Assembly (NCBI GenBank): GCA_903877125.1
Contig: CAIRCM010000139.1
Location: 1-64,000 of the forward strand
Length of the DNA stretch: 64,000 nucleotides
Source of the DNA: an uncultured Acetobacteraceae bacterium
GTDB taxonomy: Bacteria > Pseudomonadota > Alphaproteobacteria > Acetobacterales > Acetobacteraceae
Direction of reading: 5' to 3'
The notes under the pieces were generated by a model. The model worked only from the letters and a program-made list of their open reading frames with translations. It did not search any database and was not told the DNA's origin. This document shows positions 53,363-61,797 of the stretch, piece after piece (position 1 is the stretch's first letter; each line of letters begins with the position of its first letter). The position numbers and the translations under genes were made by a program.

Positions 53363-53790
53363 GGCTGGGGCCAGGGTGTGGGGGCCGGGACTTCGCAGGG
53401 GCCTTCCGCATCCTTGGTGCCGAAGGCGGCGGGCGAGACGATTTCCAGGTATTCCATGTCCGGCGAGTAATCGAACAGGAAATGCGTGATGCCTGGGCGC
53501 TGGTGGACGCAATCGCCGGCTTCGACGAGGTGTTCCTGTCCCTCGTACATGAATTTCGCCCAGCCCTTGGTCATGAAGACGATGTGGAAATCGGCCTGAT
53601 GCTGGTGCCAGCCGGTGCCTTTTTCCGGTGCTTCATTGGCTTTTGCGAGTTGTGCGATCACGCGCCCGCCGGTTGCTTCGGCGACGCCGAGGTCTCGGTA
53701 GAGGAAGAAGTCTCGCAGTCCGTCGCTCCGCCAGGGTGTATCGCCGGGTTTGACGTGGGAGAATGCGTTCACCAGTGGTTTGTCGAGCAT
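53359..53790 (-). CDS. Cupin domain protein
   Basis: A 143-residue single-domain cupin. The metal-binding residues are seen in GWHQHQADFHIVFMTKGW (HxH...) and VEAGDCVHQRPGITHFLFD (His). Cupins have many roles, from dioxygenases to sensors; none can be chosen here. The start at 53790 has GGAG nine bases upstream. It overlaps the GST gene end by 4 bp. Confidence 0.82.
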   Translation of the reverse strand: MLDKPLVNAFSHVKPGDTPWRSDGLRDFFLYRDLGVAEATGGRVIAQLAKANEAPEKGTGWHQHQADFHIVFMTKGWAKFMYEGQEHLVEAGDCVHQRPGITHFLFDYSPDMEYLEIVSPAAFGTKDAEGPCEVPAPTPWPQP

Positions 53791-54185
53791 CGTGAGGGTC
53801 TCCTGTTCGGGACCGCCAGTGTCCTTGGCGGCCGGTTGTTCACCAGTCGAGCCTTGGACCCTTCTCCCTGCCCGGCGCCGCTGCGGTCGCGCCGTTGCTG
53901 CATCGCAGCATGGCATGATGCTGATTTCGAGTGCAATGGGTTTTCGGTGATTAAATTTTGGGCTGACGGCGGTGCTGCGTGAGGCCATCGGCTTTCACCA
54001 CAAACGACGCCGAGATGCACACGGCTGCACGACGGCGGCCGGCTTGGCTGGCACATGGCATAAGTGGTTTGGGTTTTTTGTTGTTCAACTCCTGGTGGCA
54101 TTTTTATTTTCGCGTTGCCCAGGCGGGCCTTGAGCCGCACCCGCCTCCCCCCTAGAACACCCGCCACAGCCGAGGGCACGAGATC
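53791..54185. other. 395-bp intergenic region between cupin and ettA
   Basis: No gene was seen. It contains the inverted repeat at 53896-53910 and an AT-rich stretch at about 53930-54110, where promoters for ettA and the cupin gene probably lie. A minus-strand open frame covers the cupin end of this region but its translation upstream of 53790 has no family features. Confidence 0.5.
53896..53910. promoter_or_regulatory. TGCTGC-N3-GCAGCA inverted repeat (PhaR-like operator candidate)
   Basis: Arms TGCTGC and GCAGCA flank ATC, 105 bp upstream of the cupin start at 53790 and 275 bp upstream of ettA. The arms are identical to those at 6836-6850. The spacing fits the CTGC-N3-GCAG PhaR pattern. 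Confidence 0.45.
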
Positions 54186-55865
54186 ATGGCCAGTTACCAG
54201 TACGTCTATGTGATGAAAGACCTGACCAAGGCTTTCCCCGGTGGGCGGGAAGTCTTCAAGGGCATTACCTTGTCCTTCCTGCCGGGCGTGAAGATCGGCG
54301 TCCTGGGCGTGAACGGCGCCGGCAAGTCGACACTGATGAAAATCATGGCGGGGATCGAGACCGAATATGGTGGCGAGGCCTGGGCCGCGCCAGGGGCCAC
54401 GGTCGGATATTTGCAGCAGGAACCGGAACTGGATCTCAATCTGACGGTTGGGCAGAACGTCGAGCTGGCGTTCAAGGATTTGAAGGCGGCGATCGACCGG
54501 TTCAACGCGATTTCCATGGAATTCGCCGAACCCATGGATGACGACAAGATGAACGCGCTGTTGGCCGAGCAGGGGGACTTGCAGGAGAAGATCGACGCCG
54601 AGGATGGGTGGGAACTCGATCGGCGGGTCGATATCGCGCTGGACGCGCTGCGCTGCCCGCCGGCGGATGCGCCGATCGACAAGCTTTCGGGCGGGGAGCG
54701 GCGGCGGGTGGCGTTGTGCAAGCTGCTGTTGGAAAAGCCGGACCTGCTGCTGCTGGACGAACCGACGAACCATCTGGACGCGGAAAGCGTGGCCTGGCTG
54801 GAAAAGACGCTGCGGGAATACGCAGGTACCGTGATGGTCGTGACCCATGACCGCTACTTCCTGGACAACGTGACCGGTTGGATTCTGGAGTTGGAGCGCG
54901 GGCGGGGTTATCCGTTCGAGGGCAATTATTCTTCGTGGTTGCAGCAGAAGCGGAAGCGGTTGCAGCAAGAGGAAAAGGAAGAGTCGGCTCGGCAGCGGGC
55001 CTTGGCGGCGGAGTCGGAGTGGATTTCGGCGTCGCCTCGGGCGCGGCAGACGAAGAGCCGGGCGCGTATCGCGAAGTATGAGGAGATGCTGCAGAAGTCG
55101 CAGGAACTGGTGGCGGGGGTGGCGGATATCGTCATTCCGCCAGGGCCGCGGCTGGGCAACACGGTCATCGAGGCCGAGGGGCTGCGCAAGGGCTATGGCA
55201 ACAGCGTTCTGATCGACAACCTGAACTTCAAGCTGCCGCCGGGCGGGATCGTGGGCGTGATCGGGCCGAACGGGGCGGGTAAAACCACGCTGTTCCGGAT
55301 GATCATTGGGCAGGAAGAGCCCGATGCCGGCTTCCTGCGCGTTGGGGAGACGGTGAAGCTGGGGTATGTCGATCAGTCACGCGACAGCCTGAACCCCGAA
55401 AACACCGTCTGGCAGGAGATCAGCGGCGGGGAAGAGGTCATCTATCTGGGGAAGCGGGCGATCCAGTCTCGGGCCTATACGGCGGCGTTCAACTTCAAGG
55501 GCTCGGATCAGCAGAAGAAGGTTGGCATCCTGTCGGGGGGCGAGCGCAACCGGGTGCATCTGGCGAAGATGCTGAAGGTCGAGCACAACGTGATCCTGCT
55601 GGACGAGCCGACCAACGATCTGGACGTCGATACGCTGCGGGCGCTGGAGGATGCGCTGGCGGAGTTCGCCGGATGCGTGGTGGTGATCAGCCATGACCGG
55701 TGGTTTTTGGATCGGCTGGCGACCCATATCCTGGCGTTCGAGGGCGATTCCCATGTGGAATGGTTCGAGGGGAACTTCCAGGCTTACGAGGCGGACAAGC
55801 GCCGGCGCCTGGGCGAGCACGCGACGGAGCCGCACCGGATCAAGTATCGGCCTTTGGCGCGTTAG
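54186..55865 (+). CDS. ettA: Energy-dependent translational throttle protein EttA
   Basis: A 559-residue ABC-F ATPase. EttA binds the ribosomal E site and gates entry to elongation according to ATP/ADP ratio. Two ATPase domains are seen: Walker A GVNGAGKST (near residue 42) and GPNGAGKTT (near 360), signatures KLSGGERRR and ILSGGERNR, and Walker B LLLLDEPTNHLD and VILLDEPTNDLD. The interdomain linker is rich in Gln, Lys and Arg (QQKRKRLQQEEKEESARQR). The ending HRIKYRPLAR is typical of EttA. Confidence 0.95.
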   Translation: MASYQYVYVMKDLTKAFPGGREVFKGITLSFLPGVKIGVLGVNGAGKSTLMKIMAGIETEYGGEAWAAPGATVGYLQQEPELDLNLTVGQNVELAFKDLKAAIDRFNAISMEFAEPMDDDKMNALLAEQGDLQEKIDAEDGWELDRRVDIALDALRCPPADAPIDKLSGGERRRVALCKLLLEKPDLLLLDEPTNHLDAESVAWLEKTLREYAGTVMVVTHDRYFLDNVTGWILELERGRGYPFEGNYSSWLQQKRKRLQQEEKEESARQRALAAESEWISASPRARQTKSRARIAKYEEMLQKSQELVAGVADIVIPPGPRLGNTVIEAEGLRKGYGNSVLIDNLNFKLPPGGIVGVIGPNGAGKTTLFRMIIGQEEPDAGFLRVGETVKLGYVDQSRDSLNPENTVWQEISGGEEVIYLGKRAIQSRAYTAAFNFKGSDQQKKVGILSGGERNRVHLAKMLKVEHNVILLDEPTNDLDVDTLRALEDALAEFAGCVVVISHDRWFLDRLATHILAFEGDSHVEWFEGNFQAYEADKRRRLGEHATEPHRIKYRPLAR

Positions 55866-56022
55866 GGGATTGGGGTCGGGGGCATGGGCGGATGGTGCTT
55901 GGCGGTGACGCGGGCGCCGGATGGGTGTGGATTCGCGGCCGCCGAGGGGTGTGGACCTTCCGAACCTTGAAGCAGTCGCGATTTGTGGCTACATCAAAGC
56001 CACACTCCAAGGAACCTGAGCA

Positions 56023-56280
56023 ATGACCGCCGATACCATCGTGAGAGCGCGAATAGACGCCGTCACAAAGGCGCGCGCGTCGATCGCGCTGGAGGCCATG
56101 GGGCTGTCGGTGTCCGACGCGATCCGCCTTCTTATGCTTCGGATTGCCGACGAGCAGCGGCTGCCTTTTGACCTGAAGGTCCCCAACACCGCGACGCGGC
56201 GGGCGATGCGGGAATTGGATGAGGGCAAGGGCGAGCGAGCTGAATCGGTCGAAGCGATGTTTGAGAAGTTGGGCATTTAG
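56023..56280 (+). CDS. RelB/DinJ family antitoxin
   Basis: An 85-residue antitoxin with an N-terminal ribbon-helix-helix (IVRARIDAVTKARASIALE, then GLSVSDAIRLLMLRIADEQRLPF), as in DinJ/RelB, and a C-terminal toxin-wrapping part (RAMRELDEGKGERAES). It should bind its own promoter and neutralise the following YafQ-type toxin, whose start is one base beyond its stop. Confidence 0.9.
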   Translation: MTADTIVRARIDAVTKARASIALEAMGLSVSDAIRLLMLRIADEQRLPFDLKVPNTATRRAMRELDEGKGERAESVEAMFEKLGI

Positions 56281-56281
56281 C

Positions 56282-56554
56282 GTGCTGCGACCGGTTTGGT
56301 CGGGCCGGTTCAAGCGTGACGTGCGCCGCGCCGAAAAGCGCGGCAAGGACATGGGAAAGCTTCGGACGGTCATTATCTTATTGGCGCAACAAGGACCGCT
56401 GCCGGCCAGTTACAACGACCATCCACTTCGGGGCGATTGGAAGGGCTATCGCGACCTGCATATCGAACCGGACTGGTTGCTGCTTTATCAGATCGAGGAC
56501 GACGAACTGCGGCTCGCAGCGACGGGGACGCATTCTGATTTGTTCGACGATTGA
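56282..56554 (+). CDS. YafQ family mRNA interferase toxin
   Basis: A 90-residue RelE-fold endoribonuclease toxin. The C-terminal signature matches YafQ: DHPLRGDWKGYRDLHIEPDWLL, then LLYQIEDDELRL and TGTHSDLF with catalytic His, Asp and Phe positions present. It starts at a GTG one base after the antitoxin stop. Together with the upstream gene it forms a complete type II module. Confidence 0.9.
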   Translation: MLRPVWSGRFKRDVRRAEKRGKDMGKLRTVIILLAQQGPLPASYNDHPLRGDWKGYRDLHIEPDWLLLYQIEDDELRLAATGTHSDLFDD

Positions 56555-56576
56555 TACGGTTTGGCGTTCGGGCTCG

Positions 56577-56681
56577 CTAGACGGGGTGGAACCACTCGGT
56601 TCCTGAAAGCAACCGAGCCAGCGTTGGGCGATGCAGAACGGCGTCTACTTCATCGAACACCGAGGCATCGATGACGATCAT
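56577..56681 (-). pseudogene. Vestigial PIN-domain (VapC-like) fragment
   Basis: A 34-codon frame whose translation starts MIVIDASVFDEV, the usual opening of a PIN-domain toxin with its first catalytic Asp, and continues DAVLHRPTLARLLS, which resembles a later PIN segment. The middle and end of the domain are absent, so this looks like an internally deleted remnant. GGAAGGG precedes the ATG. It sits in a cluster of other toxin-antitoxin genes. The match is short and could be chance. Confidence 0.4.
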
Positions 56682-56724
56682 CCCTTCCTCCGGGAAGGCC
56701 CTGAACGCCGGAACCAACACGCCC

Positions 56725-57168
56725 CTACTCCGCCGCCTTCGCCATAGCCGCGCGATCCCGCAGCTTCGCGATCGTTTCCCAATTCGTATAACCGGTGAAC
56801 GTATTGTCGTCGAAATACAGCACCGAACCGTCGCAGATGAAGGTGTAGACGGTATCCTCCAGCGCCGTTGTCGCGTCGTGCAGCACGCCGGAGGGTTCGT
56901 AGATGTAATCTCCCGCGTTCAGCGTGGCATCGCGTACCTGTAGCTTGCCGGAGACGATGTAGACGTGGGCTCCGCCGAGGTGCTTGTGGGCGCGAGCGAC
57001 GTGGCCCTTTTTCCAATGGATCAGGACGGCCCAGGTGGAGGAGTCGGGGCTGACCCAGAGCACTTTCATCTTCGCTGTCGGGCTTTGCTCGATCCACGGT
57101 TCGTCTGCTCGGACGAGGGTGTCCTGGATGTTCTGAAAGGCGGGGCGGATGTCCTGGGGCAGCGGCAT
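56725..57168 (-). CDS. Cupin domain protein (ChrR/anti-sigma-type fold)
   Basis: A 147-residue cupin. The metal-binding motif is HVARAHKHLGGAHVYIVSG with several His residues, followed by AGDYIYEPSGVLHDATT. The layout suggests a metal-binding cupin of the type seen in 2,4-dihydroxyacetophenone dioxygenase-like or ChrR cupins. Role unknown. It is minus-strand, between the toxin-antitoxin genes, and the second 46-bp repeat lies 22 bp upstream of its start. Confidence 0.8.
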   Translation of the reverse strand: MPLPQDIRPAFQNIQDTLVRADEPWIEQSPTAKMKVLWVSPDSSTWAVLIHWKKGHVARAHKHLGGAHVYIVSGKLQVRDATLNAGDYIYEPSGVLHDATTALEDTVYTFICDGSVLYFDDNTFTGYTNWETIAKLRDRAAMAKAAE

Positions 57169-57189
57169 GGGGGGCTCCTCTCCGTTGTT

Positions 57190-57235
57190 TGATCGCGTGA
57201 TTCACGCCGCCGTGTGGTTCCGCCTCTGGCGATCA
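57190..57235. repeat. 46-bp palindrome-ended intergenic repeat, copy 2
   Basis: It has the same TGATCGC and GCGATCA ends, the same length and the same orientation as the copy at 20-65, and 37 of 46 positions agree. The inner GCGTGA-T-TCACGC is a perfect 13-bp palindrome here. It lies 47 bp past the hepT stop on the minus strand. Confidence 0.7.
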
Positions 57236-57282
57236 CGCGCTAGCGTTATTAGGTGCAGGCTAAGGGTGGTTTGGAGGGAGCG

Positions 57283-57656
57283 TCAAACCGATCGGTCGGT
57301 GCCTGCCTCCTCCAGCGCGGCCAATTCCGCTTCGACGACGGTCAACAGGGGCGGCAGGTGCAGGGTCAGAGTGTCCCAGACCTCGCGCGGCGCGACATCC
57401 TCATATTCGTGCCGGTAGATGTTGCCGGCCGCGCCATATTCTTCCATTGAATCGCGGGATGCCGTGCCTTGAACGCGTCCGGCAAGCGCCGTGACGCCTC
57501 GGAAATAATCTCAAGGCACCGGGTCACGGCATAGAGGCGCAGATTGTCGTCCTGGAACGTCGCGGCCGCCATCCCCGCGGCAAACCCCTCGGCCATGACA
57601 ATGTGATGACGGATGTCGGTCAGCCACCGGCGTATCGCTTCACGTTCAGAAGGCAT
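57283..57656 (-). pseudogene. HepT-like HEPN RNase toxin, single-base frameshift
   Basis: The N-terminal part in one frame reads REAIRRWLTDIRHHIVMAEG and RLYAVTRCLEIISEASRRLP, typical of HepT/DUF86. The C-terminal part in another frame reads GAAGNIYRHEYEDVAPREVW then LHLPPLLTVVEAEL, completing the family including its RNase-site RHEY. One missing base near 57431 (GCGCGGCC where GCGGCGGCC is expected) separates them. Restored length is about 124 residues. It overlaps mntA by 11 bp. Either inactive toxin or sequence error. Confidence 0.8.
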
Positions 57657-57942
57657 AGATCGCGTCCGCTGTCGCGGCCGGCCGGACATAGGCCTTTAAC
57701 CCATCGCGGTTGACGACATCGACCGGTCCATCGAACAGGCCTGAGATATACTCCTTCAAACCCGCATAGCCCCACACACCGATCCGAGCCTCGGGATCGA
57801 TCTCGATCATGATGTCGGTGTCGCTGTCGGGACGTGCGTCGCCGCGGGCGCGCGAGCCGAACAGGGCGGCGTGGGTTACACCGCGTGCCCTCAGCGCTGT
57901 CTCGTGCTCCCGCAGACGGGCGATGATTTCCTGGCGGTCCAT
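57646..57942 (-). CDS. MntA-like minimal nucleotidyltransferase antitoxin
   Basis: A 98-residue nucleotidyltransferase with the motif GSRARGDARPDSDTD near residue 30. MntA proteins AMPylate the HepT toxin and silence it. The start at 57942 begins MDRQEIIARL, the usual opening. It overlaps hepT by 11 bp, giving a complete but possibly frameshifted HEPN-MNT module. Confidence 0.88.
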   Translation of the reverse strand: MDRQEIIARLREHETALRARGVTHAALFGSRARGDARPDSDTDIMIEIDPEARIGVWGYAGLKEYISGLFDGPVDVVNRDGLKAYVRPAATADAIYAF

Positions 57943-57985
57943 GACGGAATGATAGCACGGAACAGTGGTCTGGAGCAGCGGGAAA

Positions 57986-58987
57986 TCACCCTGCCCCGCC
58001 CCATAGCCGGCCGTCGGCCACTTGGATGGTGCTGCCGTCATATTTCAGGCCGGACCCGCGATCGACCGCGAGGCGCAACGGGCCATCCAGGTCCACGATC
58101 TCCGCCCCCTGTGCCACCAGCAGGGCCGGGGCCACACCGAGGGAGGTGCCGGTTGCGCCGCTGACCACGATCCGCAGGCCACGACGACGGGCCGCGGCTG
58201 CGATGGCGAGCGCGGCGGTGAGGCCGCCGACCTTGTCCAAGGCGATGGCCACCGCCTGATAGCGGCCGGCGATGCGATCGAGGTCCTCGATGGTGCGGAG
58301 GGATTCATCGGCACAGAGCGGGATCGGTTCGTGCCAGCCCGCCAGGGCGTCGTCGGCGTCGGCCGGCATGGGTTGGACGATCATCTCGACCCGCAGGTCG
58401 GTCAGGGTTGGCATCAACGCGCGCAGCCGAGCGAGGTCCCAGCGTTCGGCGGCATCGACGATGAGGCGGGCAGCCGGTGCGGCCTGGCGGATGGCGTGGA
58501 GGCAATCGATGCCGCCGTCGCCCAGAAGTGCGACTTTCAGCAGCGGGCGGGTGCGGTTCGCGGCTGCCTGCTCGGCCATTTTCTCGGGCGTGTCGAAATC
58601 CAGGGTGAAGGCGGTCACCACCGGGGTTGGCGCGGGCAGTCCGGCGATCTCGGGCACGGTCTGATAGGCGCGCTTGGCGTCCATGTCCCAGAACGCGCAA
58701 TCGATCGCATTGCGGGCCGCGCCTGGGGGGAGCGCTTTCTGCAACAAGTCGCGGTCCAGGCCACCGGAGACCGCCCCTTTCATGGATTCCAGGGTGGCGA
58801 GGACGCTGGCGGCGGTTTCGCCGAAGCGGCGGATCGGGACGCATTCGGCGCGGCCGCGTGAGTCGTTGTCGGAGATTTCGGTCAGGATGACGTCGACCGT
58901 GGTTTCCACGCCGTAGTCGGTCGCCAAGGGCCGCGCCAAGGGCCATGCCCGGTGGGTGATGGTGAGGCGTTGCGGATGTGGCGCCAT
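57986..58987 (-). CDS. DgcA-like enolase-superfamily protein with degenerate active site
   Basis: A 333-residue enolase-superfamily protein matching DgcA (N-acetyl-D-glutamate racemase) / Ala-Glu epimerase. Marks are AIDCAFWDMDAKR, LIVDAAERW (Asp178), CADESL (Asp228) and ALDKVGGL (Lys252). Two key positions are altered: the KXK pair is Lys151-Val-Ala153, so one catalytic Lys is lost, and the metal-binding Glu of the EQP motif is Val204 (IVQPMP). Racemase activity is doubtful. DgcN, the usual partner, is not adjacent. It follows mntA by 43 bp on the same strand. Confidence 0.8.
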   Translation of the reverse strand: MAPHPQRLTITHRAWPLARPLATDYGVETTVDVILTEISDNDSRGRAECVPIRRFGETAASVLATLESMKGAVSGGLDRDLLQKALPPGAARNAIDCAFWDMDAKRAYQTVPEIAGLPAPTPVVTAFTLDFDTPEKMAEQAAANRTRPLLKVALLGDGGIDCLHAIRQAAPAARLIVDAAERWDLARLRALMPTLTDLRVEMIVQPMPADADDALAGWHEPIPLCADESLRTIEDLDRIAGRYQAVAIALDKVGGLTAALAIAAAARRRGLRIVVSGATGTSLGVAPALLVAQGAEIVDLDGPLRLAVDRGSGLKYDGSTIQVADGRLWGGAG

Positions 58988-59077
58988 GGGGTTCCCTCGG
59001 TTACTGCGCGGCGCGTTTGCCGACGCCGCCGCATCGGATTAGATCACAGGCGTCCCTCGCCCAAAAGGATGTCCCAG

Positions 59078-59821
59078 ATGAACGACGCGGTCGCAACCCT
59101 GTCCGACCTCGACCAGCAGGCCCGCCTGGACCTTGCCGCCGTTTACCGGCTGCTCGCGAGCCATGGTTGGGGCGACGTCATCTTCAACCACGCGGCGATG
59201 CGCGTGCCGTCCAATCCGCGCCACTTCCTGATCAAGCGGCACGAGCTGCTGTATACGGAAGTGACCGCGTCCAACCTCGTCGAGGTCAGCATGGACGACG
59301 ACCTGGATGAGCGCTCGGGGGTCAACCGGCCGGGGTTTACCCTGCACTCCGGGGTTTTGCGGGCGCGGCCGGATGTCAATTGCTCGGTGCATGTGCATCC
59401 GGAGGAGGGCATCGCGCTGTCGGGGTTGCGGCATGGGCTGCGGATGCTCTCGCAGAACGCGATGCGGTTTTACAATCGCGTGGGCTATCACGACTATGAA
59501 GGGCTGACCGACAGTTTCGACGAGCGGGACCGGATCGCCAGCGCGCTGGGGAAAAACCGAGCGCTGATCATGCGGCATCATGGGATCACGACGGTGGGGG
59601 AGACGGCGCGGGAGGCTTTCTCGCTGATGAAGGAGTTCTGCCGGGCGGCACGGATTCAGTTGATGATGGAATCGACCCATGCCTCGGTGCTCGAAATCCC
59701 GGCGGCGACCTGCGAGCATGTGGCGGCGCAGTATGAGAAGCACGACAAGGGTCGGGCTTCGGCGGAATGGCCGGCTTATCTGCGTATGCTGGACAAGATC
59801 GACCCCGGCTTCCGCGACTGA
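59078..59821 (+). CDS. Class II aldolase/adducin family protein
   Basis: A 247-residue zinc-dependent aldolase/adducin fold protein. Metal ligands are the His pair in CSVHVHPEEG and the later His in IMRHHGITTVGE. The N-terminal SHGWGDVIFNHAAMRVP is typical. The family includes fuculose-1-phosphate aldolase, but many relatives act on small carbonyls or have unknown roles. The ATG at 59078 has AGG about nine bases before; upstream frames are less likely. It is followed three bases later by a GNAT gene. Confidence 0.86.
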   Translation: MNDAVATLSDLDQQARLDLAAVYRLLASHGWGDVIFNHAAMRVPSNPRHFLIKRHELLYTEVTASNLVEVSMDDDLDERSGVNRPGFTLHSGVLRARPDVNCSVHVHPEEGIALSGLRHGLRMLSQNAMRFYNRVGYHDYEGLTDSFDERDRIASALGKNRALIMRHHGITTVGETAREAFSLMKEFCRAARIQLMMESTHASVLEIPAATCEHVAAQYEKHDKGRASAEWPAYLRMLDKIDPGFRD

Positions 59822-59824
59822 CGG

Positions 59825-60334
59825 ATGAACCCGTTTTGGGTTTTGCACACCGGGCGTCTGGTGATGACGCCGGTGCATGGTGCGGATCTGCCGCACCTCC
59901 ATGCCCTCAAATCCGATCCGCAGGTGTTTGCCGTGATGCTGGGCGGCGTGCGGAACCCGGCCGAGACGGCGGGGGAGTTGGCGCGCGACGTGGTGGCTTG
60001 GGGGGCGAACGGGTTCGGGATCTGGTCGGTCCGGGAAATCCAGGGCAACCGGTTTGTCGGTATCACGGGGCTGGAGGCTCGGCCCGACGGGCTTGGGATC
60101 GCGCTGCGCTTCGCGCTGGAACCCGAGGCCCAGGGGCGTGGGCTGGCGCGGGAGGCGGCGGGCGCGGCGCTACGGTTTGGGCATGAGCGGGCGCAACTGC
60201 GGCGGATCGTCGCGGTGGCGCGGGAGATCAACCTGGGATCCCGGCTGGTGCTGAATGCGATCGGGATGACCGAGTGCGGGGCGTTCACGCAGCACGATCA
60301 CCGGATGCTGCTGTTCGAGAGCGTGCGCGGTTAG
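59825..60334 (+). CDS. GNAT family N-acetyltransferase
   Basis: A 169-residue acetyltransferase of the RimJ/RimL type. Early marks are LVMTPVHGADLPHLHALKSD. The acetyl-CoA site follows EPEAQGRGLAREAAGAALRF, matching Q/RxxGxG/A. The end is NAIGMTECGAF. It starts three bases after the aldolase stop and overlaps the convergent mlaC gene by 4 bp. Target unknown. Confidence 0.88.
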   Translation: MNPFWVLHTGRLVMTPVHGADLPHLHALKSDPQVFAVMLGGVRNPAETAGELARDVVAWGANGFGIWSVREIQGNRFVGITGLEARPDGLGIALRFALEPEAQGRGLAREAAGAALRFGHERAQLRRIVAVAREINLGSRLVLNAIGMTECGAFTQHDHRMLLFESVRG

Positions 60335-60936
60335 TTCTGCGCGAGTTGCTGCTTCATGGCGGCGATCAGCTTGTCGACGTCATTGTTATTATGGCTCAGG
60401 AATGACGCGTAGTCGCTGCGTTGGGTCAGGCGCAGCGACGTTTCCTCGGCGATCACGTCGATCACCTTGGGGTCGGTGGCGACATTGGCCACCACCCATT
60501 GGACGGTGGTGATCGGATTGTTGGGGCGTTCGATGGTGGAGGAGACGATTTCATTGTCGTCGCGTGCGAGGCTGCGGCCGACGGTCAATTTCACCTGTTG
60601 GTATTCGCCGAGTTTGTCGGTGATGTTGCCGATCAGGACTTCGTGGAACAGTTCGGTGTAGCGTTGGCGCTGATCGGGGGTCGCGGTGTTCCAGAACCGG
60701 CCGAGGCAGAATTTCGCCACGCCGTCGACGTCGATGGCCCGGTCGATGATCGGCCCGATCATTTTGCGCCGCTCCGCGTTGGTGCCGGCGGTTTGCATGG
60801 CTTTCAGGATGGCGTCGCCGGTGGTCTTGACGAAGGCGGCCGCGCGATCGCTGGACGATTGCGCCCATGCGGGACGGGTGAGCAGGGGCAGCAGGGAAGC
60901 GCAGGAGGTCAGCAAAAACGCGCGTCGATTGACCAT
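60331..60936 (-). CDS. mlaC: MlaC/Ttg2D phospholipid-binding periplasmic protein
   Basis: A 201-residue exported protein of the MlaC (Ttg2) family, which ferries phospholipid between outer and inner membrane. The leader is VNRRAFLLTSCASLLPLLT, a Tat-like or Sec signal with cleavage after AWA near 25. The mature body has IIDRAIDVDGVAKFCLGRFW, then YTELFHEVLIGNITDKLGEY. It lies 18 bp after mlaA on the same strand, as expected for a shared pathway. The MlaFED transporter genes are not in the window. Confidence 0.92.
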   Translation of the reverse strand: MVNRRAFLLTSCASLLPLLTRPAWAQSSSDRAAAFVKTTGDAILKAMQTAGTNAERRKMIGPIIDRAIDVDGVAKFCLGRFWNTATPDQRQRYTELFHEVLIGNITDKLGEYQQVKLTVGRSLARDDNEIVSSTIERPNNPITTVQWVVANVATDPKVIDVIAEETSLRLTQRSDYASFLSHNNNDVDKLIAAMKQQLAQN

Positions 60937-60954
60937 GGTTATACGGTGCCTCGT

Positions 60955-61797
60955 TCAGCGTGTTTGTGGCGGGGTGGTTGTCTGGGCCTGGGGGAACCAG
61001 ACCGGGATGGTCGCCCGGTTGTCTTCCCGGAGGGCTTTCAACTGGCCGTCGCGATGTTGGCGGTACAGGCTGCGGAACGTCGCGTAGGGGTCCAGGGCGG
61101 CTTTTTTGATCTGCTCGATTGGGTCGAGGTAGCGTTCCCGGGAGTCGAGGGCGTTGAGGCCGAATTTCGTCCAGTTCACGGTCTGCATGGCGGTGGTATG
61201 GCCGATCCAGGTGAAGGGGTCCTGCACCATATCGACCCCGAACCCGGCGAGATCGCGCGGCGAGCTTGGTCCGAGCACCGGCAGGAACAGGAAGGGTCCG
61301 TCCGTCACGCCCCAGTTGGCGAGCGTCATGCCGAAATCGGTATCATGATTGGGGTAGCCCCAGTCCTTGGCGATATCGAAGATGCCGACCACGCCGAAGG
61401 TGGAGTTGATCAGGAAGCGCATGGTTGTGTCGCCGGCGCGCCGGGGCTTGCCCTGCATGACGTCGTTCGACAGTTGCACGGTGGTTCCGAGGTTGGTCAG
61501 GACATTATGGATACCGTCGCGGACGCCGCCGGGCAGCACGAAGCGGTATGCCTGTGCGGCGGGTTTCAGCAGTACGGTGTCGAGCCCGTTGTTGACGTCG
61601 TAGAAGACGCGATTGGTCGGCTCCAGGGGGTCGTTGGTCAGCTTGTAGTCAGCGACCGCATCCTTGTCGTCGGCGGGGGGCGGTGTGGCACATCCGGTCA
61701 GGATGACTGCCAGCAGCCCGGCGAACAGGACGACGCGCCAGACCCGAGCGAGCAGCCAGGTGGTTGGGATCGTTGTATGGCGGAAGTCGGCGTCCAT
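60955..61797 (-). CDS. mlaA: MlaA/VacJ outer-membrane lipoprotein
   Basis: A 280-residue lipoprotein that removes phospholipid from the outer leaflet. The lipobox is VILTGCATP with Cys near 36. The VacJ domain starts NDPLEPTNRVFYDVNNGLD and includes FLINSTFGVVGIFDIA, DFGMTLANWGVTDGPFLFLPVLGPS and DPIEQIKKAALDPYATFRSLY. The C-terminal region is variable. It is followed by mlaC and divergent from metF. Confidence 0.93.
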   Translation of the reverse strand: MDADFRHTTIPTTWLLARVWRVVLFAGLLAVILTGCATPPPADDKDAVADYKLTNDPLEPTNRVFYDVNNGLDTVLLKPAAQAYRFVLPGGVRDGIHNVLTNLGTTVQLSNDVMQGKPRRAGDTTMRFLINSTFGVVGIFDIAKDWGYPNHDTDFGMTLANWGVTDGPFLFLPVLGPSSPRDLAGFGVDMVQDPFTWIGHTTAMQTVNWTKFGLNALDSRERYLDPIEQIKKAALDPYATFRSLYRQHRDGQLKALREDNRATIPVWFPQAQTTTPPQTR

